NCBI RefSeq assembly: GCF_020700235.1
Contig: NZ_CP085302.1
Coordinates: 1 to 64,000, forward strand
Direction: 5' to 3'
DNA: 64,000 nucleotides
DNA from: Haladaptatus pallidirubidus
Lineage (GTDB): Archaea; Halobacteriota; Halobacteria; Halobacteriales; Haladaptataceae
The notes under the pieces are model-generated. The model saw only the letters and a list, made by a program, of their open reading frames with translations. It made no database searches and was not told the DNA's origin. Shown here piece after piece: positions 42,661-51,492 of the stretch (position 1 is its first letter; each line of letters starts with the position of its first letter). A program made the translations under genes and the position numbers.

Positions 42661-45006
42661 ATGTCAATTCAGTTCAACACTACACAAGAGGACGCTGCAC
42701 AGTTCCTAACGGCAGAAACGGAGGCCGACGTTACGGCTGCTCTCACCGACGCTTATCTCGAAGCTGCCGTGTGGAAACCGCTCGGCGGTATCGATAACAA
42801 CTACGGCATCGTCGAGAACCAACAGGCCGATCCGATGGCTGCGTTGACGGAACTCATCGTCAACAGTATCGACGCCATCCTGCTGAAAAACTACCACGAG
42901 CACGTCGGTGACGAGTATACCGTCGACGAGTTCGAGACACTCGACACGGCCGCCGACACGCTCATCGACCCCAACAACGAAGAGATACGCCTCGCTGCCG
43001 ACGGCACGCGAGAAAAGTCGCTGTCGTTGACGCTCTCCGATACCGGGTGTGGTCAGCCACCGGAACGATTCGAAGAGACGTTCCTCGGATTCCTCCAGCC
43101 GGGAAAGACCAAACAGCAGTACGGATTCCTTCAGGGCAAGTACGGAATGGGAAGCTCCGGCGTGTTACCCTTCTGCGGCGAGCGGGGCTACAAACTCGTC
43201 CTCTCGGCGGGCGTCGATCACCCCGAGGAGTGGAGTTGGACGCTTGTTCGAAAGAACAGGGCGAAGGATCGCTACGAGTATCTCACGATCGATGGTGACG
43301 TACCGACGTTCGCGGGGACGGTAAACGGTCGGGACAACGGTTCAATCGTTAAACTGTTCGACTTCAACGTCGAGGCGAAAACCCGGTTCACAACGTCGTT
43401 CCGCTACCGACTCGAACGATATCTCCTCGACACGCCCGTCCCGCTCACACTCACAGACACGCGAGCCGACGGCCAGCCGGACGTGACGACAACGAACGGG
43501 TTGTTCGCCACGCTCGAGCAGTACGACGAGTTAGTTGCATCAGATCAGACCATCGCCTACAACTTCGAGGACACAACGCTCAACACCCGCGATGTCCGCA
43601 TCATCCTTTTCGAGGACGACGCGACGCTTGAAGGGGTCGAAGCCGATGGTGGCTTTACGCATGAACGCGGATACGACCCCGTCACGGCGAAGAACAGACA
43701 CTTCGTCGGTGGCGAGAAACACCGCGACCAAGCCATCTTTTTCGTCATCAACGGACAAACGCACGGTGACCAGGGCCGGACGTTCATTCGGAATCGGTGC
43801 AATCTCCCGCACGTCGCCCGCGACGTACTCGTGTTCGTCGACTTCTCCACTCTCGACGATTCGAGTGTCGTCGACCTCTTTCCCGCGTCACGCGACCGCC
43901 TGCGAAACAGTCCAAGCGCACGCACGCTGAAGCGTGAACTCGAATCGCTTCTCGAGACGAACGACGTCCTTGTCGACGAAGAACGGCGTCGTCGCCAACA
44001 ACTACCGACGGACGACGCCGACGAGCTCGTCGAGGACGTCCTGATGACAATTCTCGAACGGAACCCAGCGTTACAACGCTACTTCGCCACTGGCGACCGG
44101 TTGGAACGACCGATCGTGCACGATGCGAACTCGGGCGTCGATTCACGCGACCGGTATCCGAGTAGGCTCGAACTCATCGAGACGTACCACGGTCCGGACG
44201 ACTACGTCGTCTGGAATCCAGATCAAAGCACGTCCGCCGCTGACACGGCGGACGAGAGCAACGTCGAGACGGACGCAGTTTTCGAATACGAAAAGGAGAT
44301 GCCTTCGAATGCGTACGCTCGGCAACGATTCGTCCTCGATGCCCCCAACGATTACCTGACGCGAAGCGGTGATCCGGGGTCGATCTACGTCACTCCAAGT
44401 GACGTGGTCAAATCCGTGCGGGTGCTGAACGGTATCCTTGCGATCACGCTGAAACCCACCGAGAACGCGTTACCCGGACAGCGCTTTCCGATCCACGTCA
44501 AGGTCGGTCCCGCTGGTGGGGACGGCGGAACGACGCTCGAACGGTCGTTCATGCTAGAGTACGCAGAGCCACGTATCGACGACCGTACGCGGACGACGAA
44601 CTCGCACACGAACGGGGCGATCGAAGGCGAGATGATCTTACCAACTACGCATCCCGTCCATGAAGAGGACTGGGACGCCTTCGACCGTGCGTTCGACGAG
44701 GACACCATCGTGCAAGTGATGGACTCCACCGAGGAGATAGACGTCCACATCAATATGGATGCCGCGCCACTTCAGCAGTTCCTGACGAACCACTCATTGA
44801 CGGACGCGGGCAAGGAGTACGTAAAGCGGGTGTACAAGACCGGCGTTACCCTCTACACAGTCGCACAGTATATGGAGTTCCGGGAGGAGTTCGACGACAA
44901 GGACGTCGATGTGACGGAATTCGTGAGCACTGCGATGCGCGGGACGGGACAGATTCTCCTCGATCAGACCATCGGCGACGACCAACTCGAAACACTCACC
45001 GCGTAG
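42661..45006 (+). CDS. Large GHKL-ATPase (Hsp90/MORC-like) protein of unknown function
   Basis: From ATG 42661 this is a 781-residue protein. The GHKL ATP-binding fold is complete: N-box ELIVNSIDA (Glu64, Asn68, Asp71), G1 box SDTGCG (127-131) and the glycine lid GKYGMGSSG (159-167). A transducer-like domain follows, with FPASRDRLRNSP at about 410-425. The C-terminal half (about 500-781) has no recognisable domain. ATPases of this build occur in restriction or phage-defence contexts and as MORC-like DNA-associated motors. Here the gene is solitary and looks GC-richer than its flanks, beside PIN and HTH relics. A defence role is inference only. Confidence 0.82.
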   Translation: MSIQFNTTQEDAAQFLTAETEADVTAALTDAYLEAAVWKPLGGIDNNYGIVENQQADPMAALTELIVNSIDAILLKNYHEHVGDEYTVDEFETLDTAADTLIDPNNEEIRLAADGTREKSLSLTLSDTGCGQPPERFEETFLGFLQPGKTKQQYGFLQGKYGMGSSGVLPFCGERGYKLVLSAGVDHPEEWSWTLVRKNRAKDRYEYLTIDGDVPTFAGTVNGRDNGSIVKLFDFNVEAKTRFTTSFRYRLERYLLDTPVPLTLTDTRADGQPDVTTTNGLFATLEQYDELVASDQTIAYNFEDTTLNTRDVRIILFEDDATLEGVEADGGFTHERGYDPVTAKNRHFVGGEKHRDQAIFFVINGQTHGDQGRTFIRNRCNLPHVARDVLVFVDFSTLDDSSVVDLFPASRDRLRNSPSARTLKRELESLLETNDVLVDEERRRRQQLPTDDADELVEDVLMTILERNPALQRYFATGDRLERPIVHDANSGVDSRDRYPSRLELIETYHGPDDYVVWNPDQSTSAADTADESNVETDAVFEYEKEMPSNAYARQRFVLDAPNDYLTRSGDPGSIYVTPSDVVKSVRVLNGILAITLKPTENALPGQRFPIHVKVGPAGGDGGTTLERSFMLEYAEPRIDDRTRTTNSHTNGAIEGEMILPTTHPVHEEDWDAFDRAFDEDTIVQVMDSTEEIDVHINMDAAPLQQFLTNHSLTDAGKEYVKRVYKTGVTLYTVAQYMEFREEFDDKDVDVTEFVSTAMRGTGQILLDQTIGDDQLETLTA

Positions 45007-45192
45007 GCGGTAGCGAGTGCGGCTTCGAGATGCCGATATCTCCGTTCGCCATCTTCTCTCACTCGCGAGGTCCAGCACTACCCTGCCGGTGAATTCGCCT
45101 CCTTAGACCATCTCGTGTGTTCTGGAAACCACCTCTAATAGCACCACATCGATAACCGGTTCGAGTTGGCCGTTCTTAGCAATGCGTCGCAG

Positions 45193-45327
45193 CCCATCGA
45201 ACGGTCGCCGGTCGTGTTCGAGGAACAGTATGTGGATCGTGAGCGCGACGAGCAGGGACGATTTGCGGAGCAAACGAGTGATGACGATATTCTTCGATCC
45301 ATGGGCGTATTATGCTGCCGAGCATGA
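45193..45327 (+). pseudogene. N-terminal fragment of a small HTH protein
   Basis: The frame reads ERDEQGRFAEQTSDDDILRS and then changes to unrelated residues and stops. ERDEQGRFAE and SDDDILR are shared with the frame leading into the gene at 63556, including about 45 nearly identical bases, so this is a truncated paralogue. The overlapping frame 45182-45433 may carry another fragment (REFAADYLQRAGASELL). Confidence 0.55.
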
Positions 45328-45470
45328 ACACGTCTGGAGGGAGTTTGCGGCAGACTATCTCCAACGAGCAGGGGCATCTGAATTGCTTGCCCAGAACGAT
45401 GACGGAAAACGCGTCTTTGCAAGCCGATTGTGATCCAATCGTTATGGTTCCTTAGTCCCGAGTTAATAGT

Positions 45471-45611
45471 ATGAGCAAGAACGAATCCGCGCACATCAAC
45501 GCTCAGGAGTACATCCGGAGCGCCCGTGAGCGGGTTGAGGCACGAGAGAACGGTGTTGCAGTCGAGAGTCTTTCGGCTGTCGCAGCGCACGTTGCCAACC
45601 TCGAAGACTAA
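45471..45611 (+). CDS. 46-residue hypothetical protein
   Basis: ATG 45471 to TAA 45609 encodes MSKNESAHINAQEYIRSARE then RVEARENGVAVESLSAVAAH and VANLED. Composition, start and amphipathic helix pattern look like a genuine haloarchaeal small protein, possibly an antitoxin-like or regulatory peptide, but no family is known to me. It has its own AT-rich upstream stretch. Confidence 0.5.
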   Translation: MSKNESAHINAQEYIRSARERVEARENGVAVESLSAVAAHVANLED

Positions 45612-45670
45612 CGTTCTCAGCGATACGACGGCAGGTTTTCAAATACTTTAATGCAGACAGGTAGTTGCCA

Positions 45671-45841
45671 TTAACCTACCTCCGGCGTATCGGAGTCCGG
45701 CGACGTCCGCCGCATGCTGTTGGCACGGTCGAGCAGGACGTGCTCAGTCGTCGGTGTGTCGTCGCGTTCGGTCGAACCAGCCGTGCACTCCGTCAGCGTT
45801 CGCTGGGCGGCCCCATCGGCAAATTTCGTTTGGCGTGACAT
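45671..45841 (-). CDS. MxRQT microprotein, copy 2 (56 residues)
   Basis: ATG 45841 to TAA 45671 encodes MSRQTKFADGAAQRTLTECT followed by a Ser/Thr/Arg/Asp-rich tail. It shares M-x-R-Q-T and QRTLTEC with the frame at 37283-37402. Its start codon overlaps, on the other strand, an ATG opening a 21-codon basic frame (MGKKAKANKVGSAV), so the two starts share one CATG. Function unknown. Confidence 0.5.
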   Translation of the reverse strand: MSRQTKFADGAAQRTLTECTAGSTERDDTPTTEHVLLDRANSMRRTSPDSDTPEVG

Positions 45842-46086
45842 GGGTAAAAAGGCTAAAGCGAATAAGGTTGGCTCTGCGGTGCGCCCTGTTTGTCCGCATG
45901 GTTAGTACGGGGTGCGTCCGAAAATATCACCGTGGTACTCAGTGAGCAATTTATTATATTCTGAATTTGGCGGACTGTTTTGCGCGGTAGATTTTGATTG
46001 ATCAGACAGTGGTGACTTGACAGCACCAAATATAGCCGGTGTTCTGTTTAAGTACCATACTACAAACTATCTGATCGTATTTTACC

Positions 46087-46416
46087 ATGAGTAATGACAC
46101 TCCGCTGGATACCGAGAATAGGGAGCAGGTAACCACTACCCCCCATTATCTGGAGTTTGATCCCATCACAGACAGCGTCAGCGAGGAACTCATCAAGACT
46201 GTTGCAACACTTAACAACGCCGATCCTGCCGAGCTGGCACTCTTGGCGGATTTTATCGACCCAGACGCTCTTGATGCACTGTTTAAGCCACGAATGGATG
46301 GTACCCCACGTGAAACTGACGGTCAAGTTGAGTTCAACTACGACTCGTATCATGTCACGGTCGATAGCGGTGGGACGATTACTCTCGAGTACGCCGAATC
46401 GGTGACGAACAGCTAA
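46087..46416 (+). CDS. HalOD1 output-domain protein (solo)
   Basis: The 109-residue protein is almost only a HalOD1 domain: ELIKTVATLNNADPAELALL, DPDALDALFKPR and VEFNYDSYHVTVDSGGTITL. The first 25 residues are polar. It is more canonical than the copy at 20907-21290. A TATA-like AT-rich stretch precedes the start codon. It may act as a partner of receiver proteins elsewhere in the genome. Confidence 0.85.
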   Translation: MSNDTPLDTENREQVTTTPHYLEFDPITDSVSEELIKTVATLNNADPAELALLADFIDPDALDALFKPRMDGTPRETDGQVEFNYDSYHVTVDSGGTITLEYAESVTNS

Positions 46417-46550
46417 CTCTAGTGATGTGATTGTGACACAAAAGAGTGCAAGGCACGCTCCTCAGTCGCTCCTCCTGTAGACACCATAGTGTTCGCTGAT
46501 CGGTGAGTTCCGGTAGCGATTATCAACGATATGTAAATAAGAGATCGAGG

Positions 46551-46943
46551 TTAGTTCGGTAGTTCCTTCCGTTCCGTTTGCGCGCACGGCCAGCCCGGGA
46601 AACCACCGAGACCGTCGCAGTCACAGTCTGCTGGTTCAGGATCGTCTTTTTCCTCGGACGGGAATGCGTCGAGCGTCCCATCGTCGGTTGCATTTTCGAC
46701 TGCGGCCATGTGCTTACAGAAGGCGTTTCGGTGGACGTGATGCGGGCACGGACAGGCCATCGCATCGCCCATTACGTCGTCCAGTGTCACGACGTAGTGA
46801 TGCTCAGCGGGGGGTTGTCGTAGCACTCGTTGGTCACATCGACCATTCCGGGGGCTTCAACCCGGAAGCCGAACTGTTCGGCCTGCGCGCGTTTCTGGGG
46901 CCGTCTCGGCAGATTCAAGTCCTGCACTCGATTTCGTACTCAT
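46551..46943 (-). pseudogene. SWIM zinc-finger protein with two frameshifts
   Basis: ATG 46943 opens MSTKSSAGLESAETAPETR, a second frame gives RAQAEQFGFRVEAPGMVDVT and NECYDNPP, and a third continues PAEHHYVVTLDDVMGDAMAC then PCPHHVHRNAFCKHM, the SWIM CxC...CxH site. The second shift lies in a run of six C near 46822. Its C-terminal end (DCDCDGLGGFPGWPC) differs from the other copies. SWIM fingers bind DNA or protein; this copy is probably dead unless the shifts are sequence errors. Confidence 0.75.
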
Positions 46944-47116
46944 GGTCTTCTGGGTAGCATTTCGGAAGACCGGTGCCGGGTGCTACAACACCCGGCGCGT
47001 TTCTACACGCCCGAGGTCACCGTTCTTCCTACTTATTTCTTATAGAACATAGTTGGTAAACTATCTTTTTCCTTACAAGGAATAAGCTTATGTCATGCGG
47101 AAATGAAGGAGCAGGT

Positions 47117-47356
47117 ATGACAGAGAACGATGAGCGGGCGCGTAATGAGAGTGGCGAATATGTCCAAGAACACACTGAAGAGGCCGTCTTAGAGGTCATG
47201 CGGCCGCTCGAACCCTACATGACGAGCGAGATCGCGGACGAACTTGGATGGTCCCGACGGTCGGCGTATAATGTTCTCAGCCGTCTCCATGAAAACGACG
47301 AAATTCGCAAGAAGAAGCCCGAGGTGCGTCGAGTGATTTGGATTCGACCGGAATAG
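47117..47356 (+). CDS. Short winged-helix protein
   Basis: From ATG 47117 the 79-residue protein reads HTEEAVLEVMRPLEPYMTSE then IADELGWSRRSAYNVLSRL and RRVIWIRPE: a complete helix-turn-helix with wing and nothing else. An ATG at 47090 would add nine residues. It is related to the first domain of the protein at 24018 and to the decayed copy at 48022. It is likely a free-standing DNA-binding regulator. Confidence 0.78.
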   Translation: MTENDERARNESGEYVQEHTEEAVLEVMRPLEPYMTSEIADELGWSRRSAYNVLSRLHENDEIRKKKPEVRRVIWIRPE

Positions 47357-47565
47357 CTCTCGCTCGTAGGAATTGACAGCGAAGGGGAGCGTGATGCCCG
47401 TCCTCGCAAAGTAACCAGCTAAATCCGCGTGCTGCCGGACATATAACTATGTTCTCGGGTATCGGTATTCGGGACGACATACAAGATTTGCTCGCGACAG
47501 ACGCGCCTACCTAGCGGTCAGTCACCACTCAATTTTGGCCAGTCTACAGTCTATTAGAGATATCT

Positions 47566-47699
47566 GGCTTTGTTGAAGCTCCCGAAAAAGGATATAAGTC
47601 AAGAGGCGTGCCGAATGCAAGGCGCGTATCTATCATCGGTTTCGGACTTGGTGGAGCGAATCGAGCTGGAGAAGACAGCGAGAGTGTTCCTCAGGTAGC
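47566..47699 (+). mobile_element. Insertion-sequence end with a transposase N-terminal scrap
   Basis: GGCTTTGTTGAAGCTCC at 47566 matches the terminal repeat of the element at 3823-5114 in its first twelve bases. It is followed by a frame MQGAYLSSVSDLVERIELEK that stops after 27 codons at 47699. This resembles the start of an IS transposase. No right end is seen. Confidence 0.5.
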
Positions 47700-47858
47700 A
47701 AGTTCGAAATCTTCGTTACCACAGTTGCACGACCCGTTTGTCCCTATTGGACGGTAATTCCCGTTTGTCGCCTCTTGCGCCGGATAGATATTCCCGCACT
47801 CGGTACATCTTGCAACCACGGTAGGATCACCTCCGTTTTTTGGACGTCTCTTTGTCAT
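47691..47858 (-). CDS. 55-residue zinc-ribbon microprotein
   Basis: ATG 47858 to TGA 47691 encodes a basic start MTKRRPKNGG, then RCTECGNIYPAQEA and SCNCGNEDFELAT, so a CxxC and a CxC pair form one zinc site. Composition is normal for a haloarchaeal microprotein. Its 3' end overlaps the adjacent IS scrap by nine bases. Confidence 0.6.
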   Translation of the reverse strand: MTKRRPKNGGDPTVVARCTECGNIYPAQEATNGNYRPIGTNGSCNCGNEDFELAT

Positions 47859-48021
47859 GTGTTCTTAGGTCGATAGTGTGTCGGCTCCCTGTTACTCATA
47901 TCATCACAATAAGAGATATAGATTTCATATATACATCTGATAAAAAATTCACAAACAGAAAGAACTTCTTACTCTACTCTAGAAGACATCCAGAGAACTT
48001 CTACCTGATGACTTCTAAATT

Positions 48022-48297
48022 ATGTCTTCGCAGTGTTCCCTTGCTGACAGACATACTCGCCGAGAAATATCTCTCCACATCAAAGAAGTCATCAAGGGTT
48101 GTTTGCTATGCACATTCTCTGTATTTCAAGAACGTAAGCCAGCGGATGTACTCGCGGTGATGGAGCCGCTGGAACTCTCCATGACGAGTGAGAGTGCGAA
48201 GGAGCGTGGATGGCCACGTTGGACGGTGGATGAGGTTTTGAACGGGCTTGTTGAAGATGACGATCACAGCGATACCGATTCCAGAGTCAATCGTTAG
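48022..48297 (+). pseudogene. Decayed winged-helix gene
   Basis: The second half of the frame, KPADVLAVMEPLELSMTSES then AKERGWPRWTVDEVLNGLVE, aligns with the intact wHTH at 47117 (EAVLEVMRPLEPYMTSE, ELGWSRRSAYNVLSRL). The recognition helix residues are altered and the wing is lost; the first 35 residues are not coding-like. It is a duplicated and degraded copy about 0.9 kb away. Confidence 0.6.
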
Positions 48298-48345
48298 CCA
48301 ACATGTATAAGTAACCCATTGGCTAGCCCGTAATCGGTGGGGGAA

Positions 48346-49665
48346 ATGACGGACAATACAGAAACGAACGACGAGACACGTATCACGACCGACCGCGAAA
48401 CGATTCAAACATGGGCGGAGGAGAGTGGTTGGCAACCCGCATACCGAGACGATGAAGGGACTCGGTCGCCGTTCGCCTATCACTCGGAGCGACACTCCGA
48501 GGTGGAAGCAGAAGAAACCGAATGGGAGGCGTTCTTCGAAACGTTCGAGAACGAAAACATGGTGCTCATCCGGTATCCGCCAACGGACGAGGAGACAGAG
48601 CGGTACGAGATCGTCCCGCGTTCGGAAGTCGCTGAACGGGCGACGCTCGAAAACGCGGACGTTGAACAGGCGTTGTTGGAGGGTGAAACCGTCAGAAGCG
48701 AAATCACGGAAACCCGCGTCATCGAGCGCGAAATCGTCGAAACCGAAACCATCGAGAGCGAGGTCGTCGATTCGGAAATCATTGCCGACCGAATTATCGA
48801 CACGGAACTCATCCGACGCGAACTGACCGACACCGAACCCGAGTTCCTCGACGACGACACCCTCGTTCTCGAATTCGACGAAACACGATTGGTTCGTCGC
48901 GAGGTCATAGAGCGTAAGCTAATCGAGAGCGAAGTCATCGATGTCGATGTCGCCGAGCGCGACATCCTTGAGGAGGATTCGCTGGAAAGCGTGGTCGATA
49001 TCGAAGGCGTCCAGCGAACCATCCTCGAAAGCGATATCTTCGCCGAGATGCCCGTCGAGGACGTAATCGAAACGACGGATATCAAGAGTGAGTTCACCGA
49101 TGACCGCATCATCGAGAGCGTGCTGTTCGAACGACGACTCATCGAGGACGAAATCGTAGACCAGGTGGAAAACGTCTATAACCTCGCCGAGAGCGAGGTC
49201 GTCGAGAGTAGTACGGCGAGCTCCGAACTCGTCGAGAGCGGTCTCGTCGATGTCGAATACGTCGAACGGGAGGTCGAGGTCGAGTCCGAACAGGTCACGA
49301 TGGCGGATGAATCGACTACCTCAACGGAAGCAACAATCGACGAGGAAACGACGGCCACGGAAACGACGACGGAGTCAGAAACCGAATCCACGACCGTCGA
49401 ACAGGAAGAGACGACCGAAGCCGAGGGTGAACCCATCTCGCTCAGCAGCAACGACTCAGGAAAGGACGTGGTGAACCGTGCAGGAGAGAAGATCGGAATC
49501 GTCTCCGAGGTCGAAGCGGACGTCATCTACGTCAACCCGAATCCGAGTTTCACGGATCGAATCAAGGCCCAACTCGGCATCGAGGAACACGACGAGGACA
49601 CCTATCCGTTGCGAGCGGATCAGATAGACGAGGTCAGACCCACCGAAGTACAAATCGCGGGCTAG
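48346..49665 (+). CDS. Acidic five-residue-repeat protein with PRC-barrel-like C-terminus
   Basis: From ATG 48346 (GTG nine bases before is possible) this 439-residue protein has three parts. Residues 1-95 are a mixed N-terminal domain. Residues ~105-300 are built from five-residue units of the type [IV]-E/D-x-E/R-[IVL] (e.g. VRSEI, TETRV, IEREI, VETET, IESEV, VDSEI). After a Thr/Glu-rich linker (~310-365), the last ~65 residues begin GKDVVNRAGEKIGIVSEVEA and match a PRC-barrel-like fold. The period suggests a beta-helix-like or stacked solenoid. No signal peptide, so the protein is probably cytoplasmic. Function unknown; structural or scaffold roles are inference. Confidence 0.8.
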   Translation: MTDNTETNDETRITTDRETIQTWAEESGWQPAYRDDEGTRSPFAYHSERHSEVEAEETEWEAFFETFENENMVLIRYPPTDEETERYEIVPRSEVAERATLENADVEQALLEGETVRSEITETRVIEREIVETETIESEVVDSEIIADRIIDTELIRRELTDTEPEFLDDDTLVLEFDETRLVRREVIERKLIESEVIDVDVAERDILEEDSLESVVDIEGVQRTILESDIFAEMPVEDVIETTDIKSEFTDDRIIESVLFERRLIEDEIVDQVENVYNLAESEVVESSTASSELVESGLVDVEYVEREVEVESEQVTMADESTTSTEATIDEETTATETTTESETESTTVEQEETTEAEGEPISLSSNDSGKDVVNRAGEKIGIVSEVEADVIYVNPNPSFTDRIKAQLGIEEHDEDTYPLRADQIDEVRPTEVQIAG

Positions 49666-49914
49666 TCGTACCGGATCAGTGTCGGAACTGACGGCCATTC
49701 TCTTTTCGGCGAGAGACCGACGCTACTCGCACCATGAGTTCGACGTTCGAATCCGAGTTCGAGTAACAGACGTTGATAGTGTTACAGCCTGTGGGACTGT
49801 CATCCTAGTACCAGCGGGTGATGGTCATATCCGGTGACGACCAGGGGGACTGTCTAGTGTGCTGCGACGAGCTTGAAGTGGACTGATTTAGACCAATGGA
49901 CTGTCTTCCGTGGA

Positions 49915-50232
49915 TTAGCAGCAGTCGGTGAGTGCGCCTTTCCGAGTGGCTTCCGCGCCACAGTGCTCACACTTCCAGTAGTTGTGATCGACATTGCCGT
50001 CTTTGTCGTAGCCGGTGTACGGGCCACTGATACGCTCGTCGTCGTTGTCCTCTGATGGGAATGCCTCAAGGGTGCCATCGTCGGTCGCGTTCTCGACGGC
50101 GGCCATGTGCTTGCAAAACGCACTTCGGTGAACGTGGTGCGGGCAGGTACACGCCATCGCGTCGCCCGTCACGTCGTCCAGCGTGACGACGTATTGATGC
50201 TCAGCGGGGTTCTCGTAGCTCTCATTGGTCAC
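49915..50232 (-). pseudogene. SWIM zinc-finger protein, 5'-truncated
   Basis: From GTG 50232 the 105-codon frame reads TNESYENPAEHQYVVTLDDV, ACTCPHHVHRSAFCKHM (the complete SWIM CxC...CxH zinc site) and ends CGAEATRKGALTDCC. The same frame continues upstream as APGQVDV preceded by a TGA, then AQKSAQWKQSSFDV, so the natural protein began further upstream and has suffered a nonsense change. The remaining domain could still fold. It is the most complete of three SWIM copies in the window. Confidence 0.7.
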
Positions 50233-50637
50233 GTCGACCTGTCCGGGGGCTCACACATCGAAGCTGGATTGTTTCCACTGTGCGCTTTTCTGTGCCGTCT
50301 AGTTACGTTTTGAACGAGGTTCGACAGATACGGATCGAAAAATCAGGGTCGTCGATGTGATGCTACTGGACGCTAATTGGGTATGGCGTTCAATATATTC
50401 CTGAATGGCTTCCCGTGTGGCTCGAGAGCGCGATTCTAACCCCTCTGCTTGCCAGGTATCGTCGAAATCGTCCAAGATTTTTAGTTATTGCGCACTGACT
50501 GGATTCACTCATTTTGTGCTGATCGGCTGTCTACCACTCAGTTGCAAACCGATCTAATTAGATAGAGTTCACTGGGCAACTCGCAATGTTAATATGCTCT
50601 AGTCATGCTAGTACAGTAAAGATCGAATCTTTTTATG
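50233..50637. other. Gap without a gene
   Basis: No coding frame of haloarchaeal character was found on either strand. Sequence turns AT-rich after 50540, marking the promoter zone of the dehydroquinate dehydratase gene. Confidence 0.5.
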
Positions 50638-50655
50638 ACGCTAGCCACGTAGCGT
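50638..50655 (+). promoter_or_regulatory. Inverted repeat between TATA box and start of the dehydroquinate dehydratase gene
   Basis: ACGCTA-GCCACG-TAGCGT is a perfect six-base dyad with six-base spacer, lying just after a TTTTTAT box (about 50629) and seven bases before the start codon. In that place, on a nearly leaderless transcript, a bound protein would block initiation. The regulator could be the IclR protein of this cluster; that is a guess. Confidence 0.5.
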
Positions 50656-50661
50656 GCCAAC

Positions 50662-51408
50662 ATGGAACCAGATCAGTTCGCTCTCGCTGCTACTACAAAT
50701 GATCTTGAGCGAGAAGCACAGGTAAGAGAGGTAGCGGACGTTGTTGAGTTTAGAATGGACAAAGCAAACACTCCCCTTTCTCAACTAGCTGATTACGATG
50801 GAGAATTACCGATAATCGCAACAAATAGAGCTCAGTGGTTCGGTGGGAAAGCAAATGATTCAGGACGACTTGACCATCTCTTTACTGCGTCAGAATTTGA
50901 GGCTGTAAAGATGATTGATATAGAATTAGAAACAGCTCGCGGGTCCAGTTGGGTTCTTGAAGAGTTTGAAAAAGGAGATGTGGAGATTATAATCTCATTC
51001 CATGAATTCGATGAAACCCCTGACTTGAATGTTCTCAAAGCTATTTTTGAAGCCTGTGATCAATATGGAGATGTGGCAAAAGTCGCAGCATACGCAAATA
51101 GTTATTCTGATTCATTAAATATGATTAGGGCTGTCAGTTCGGTATCCGAAAACGGGTTGCGTGCTACAGGGATTTCGATGGGGGCGATTGGTAGCCACAC
51201 TCGTGCTATTGCACCACTTTATGGAGCTAAAATTGGATACGCTCCGCTGGAATCTGATGAAAGCGAATATGCACCAGGTCAAATTCCGATTCACAAACTC
51301 AGATCTATGATTGATACGCTGGGATCATCTGATAAGAGTTTATTTACTGATATAGAATATGATGGAAAATCAGATGCGAGGAAGGGCGTTGTGAAGACTA
51401 GTAAGTAG
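50662..51408 (+). CDS. aroD: Type I 3-dehydroquinate dehydratase
   Basis: The 248-residue protein has every key residue of the class I enzyme: VVEFRMD (Glu/Arg/Asp of the substrate site), SFHEFD with general base His114, VAKVA with Schiff-base Lys140, and GSHTRAIAPLYGA near 175-190. It converts 3-dehydroquinate to 3-dehydroshikimate, in the shikimate pathway or in quinate catabolism. A catalytically broken paralogue lies convergent just downstream. Its place in a transport and dehydrogenase cluster favours a catabolic or second-copy role. Confidence 0.92.
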   Translation: MEPDQFALAATTNDLEREAQVREVADVVEFRMDKANTPLSQLADYDGELPIIATNRAQWFGGKANDSGRLDHLFTASEFEAVKMIDIELETARGSSWVLEEFEKGDVEIIISFHEFDETPDLNVLKAIFEACDQYGDVAKVAAYANSYSDSLNMIRAVSSVSENGLRATGISMGAIGSHTRAIAPLYGAKIGYAPLESDESEYAPGQIPIHKLRSMIDTLGSSDKSLFTDIEYDGKSDARKGVVKTSK

Positions 51409-51492
51409 CCCACAAAAACAATAGAGTAAATCCCCTAATTGCTCTGAGTCCTTTCGCGATTGATATATTGCCTTAAGAGCAGGTCTCAATAT

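Noticed and set aside
45714..45945. Plus-strand frames of 63 codons overlapping the MxRQT gene.
   Set aside because: Only the last 21 codons (basic peptide from 45840) could be real, and there is no independent support.
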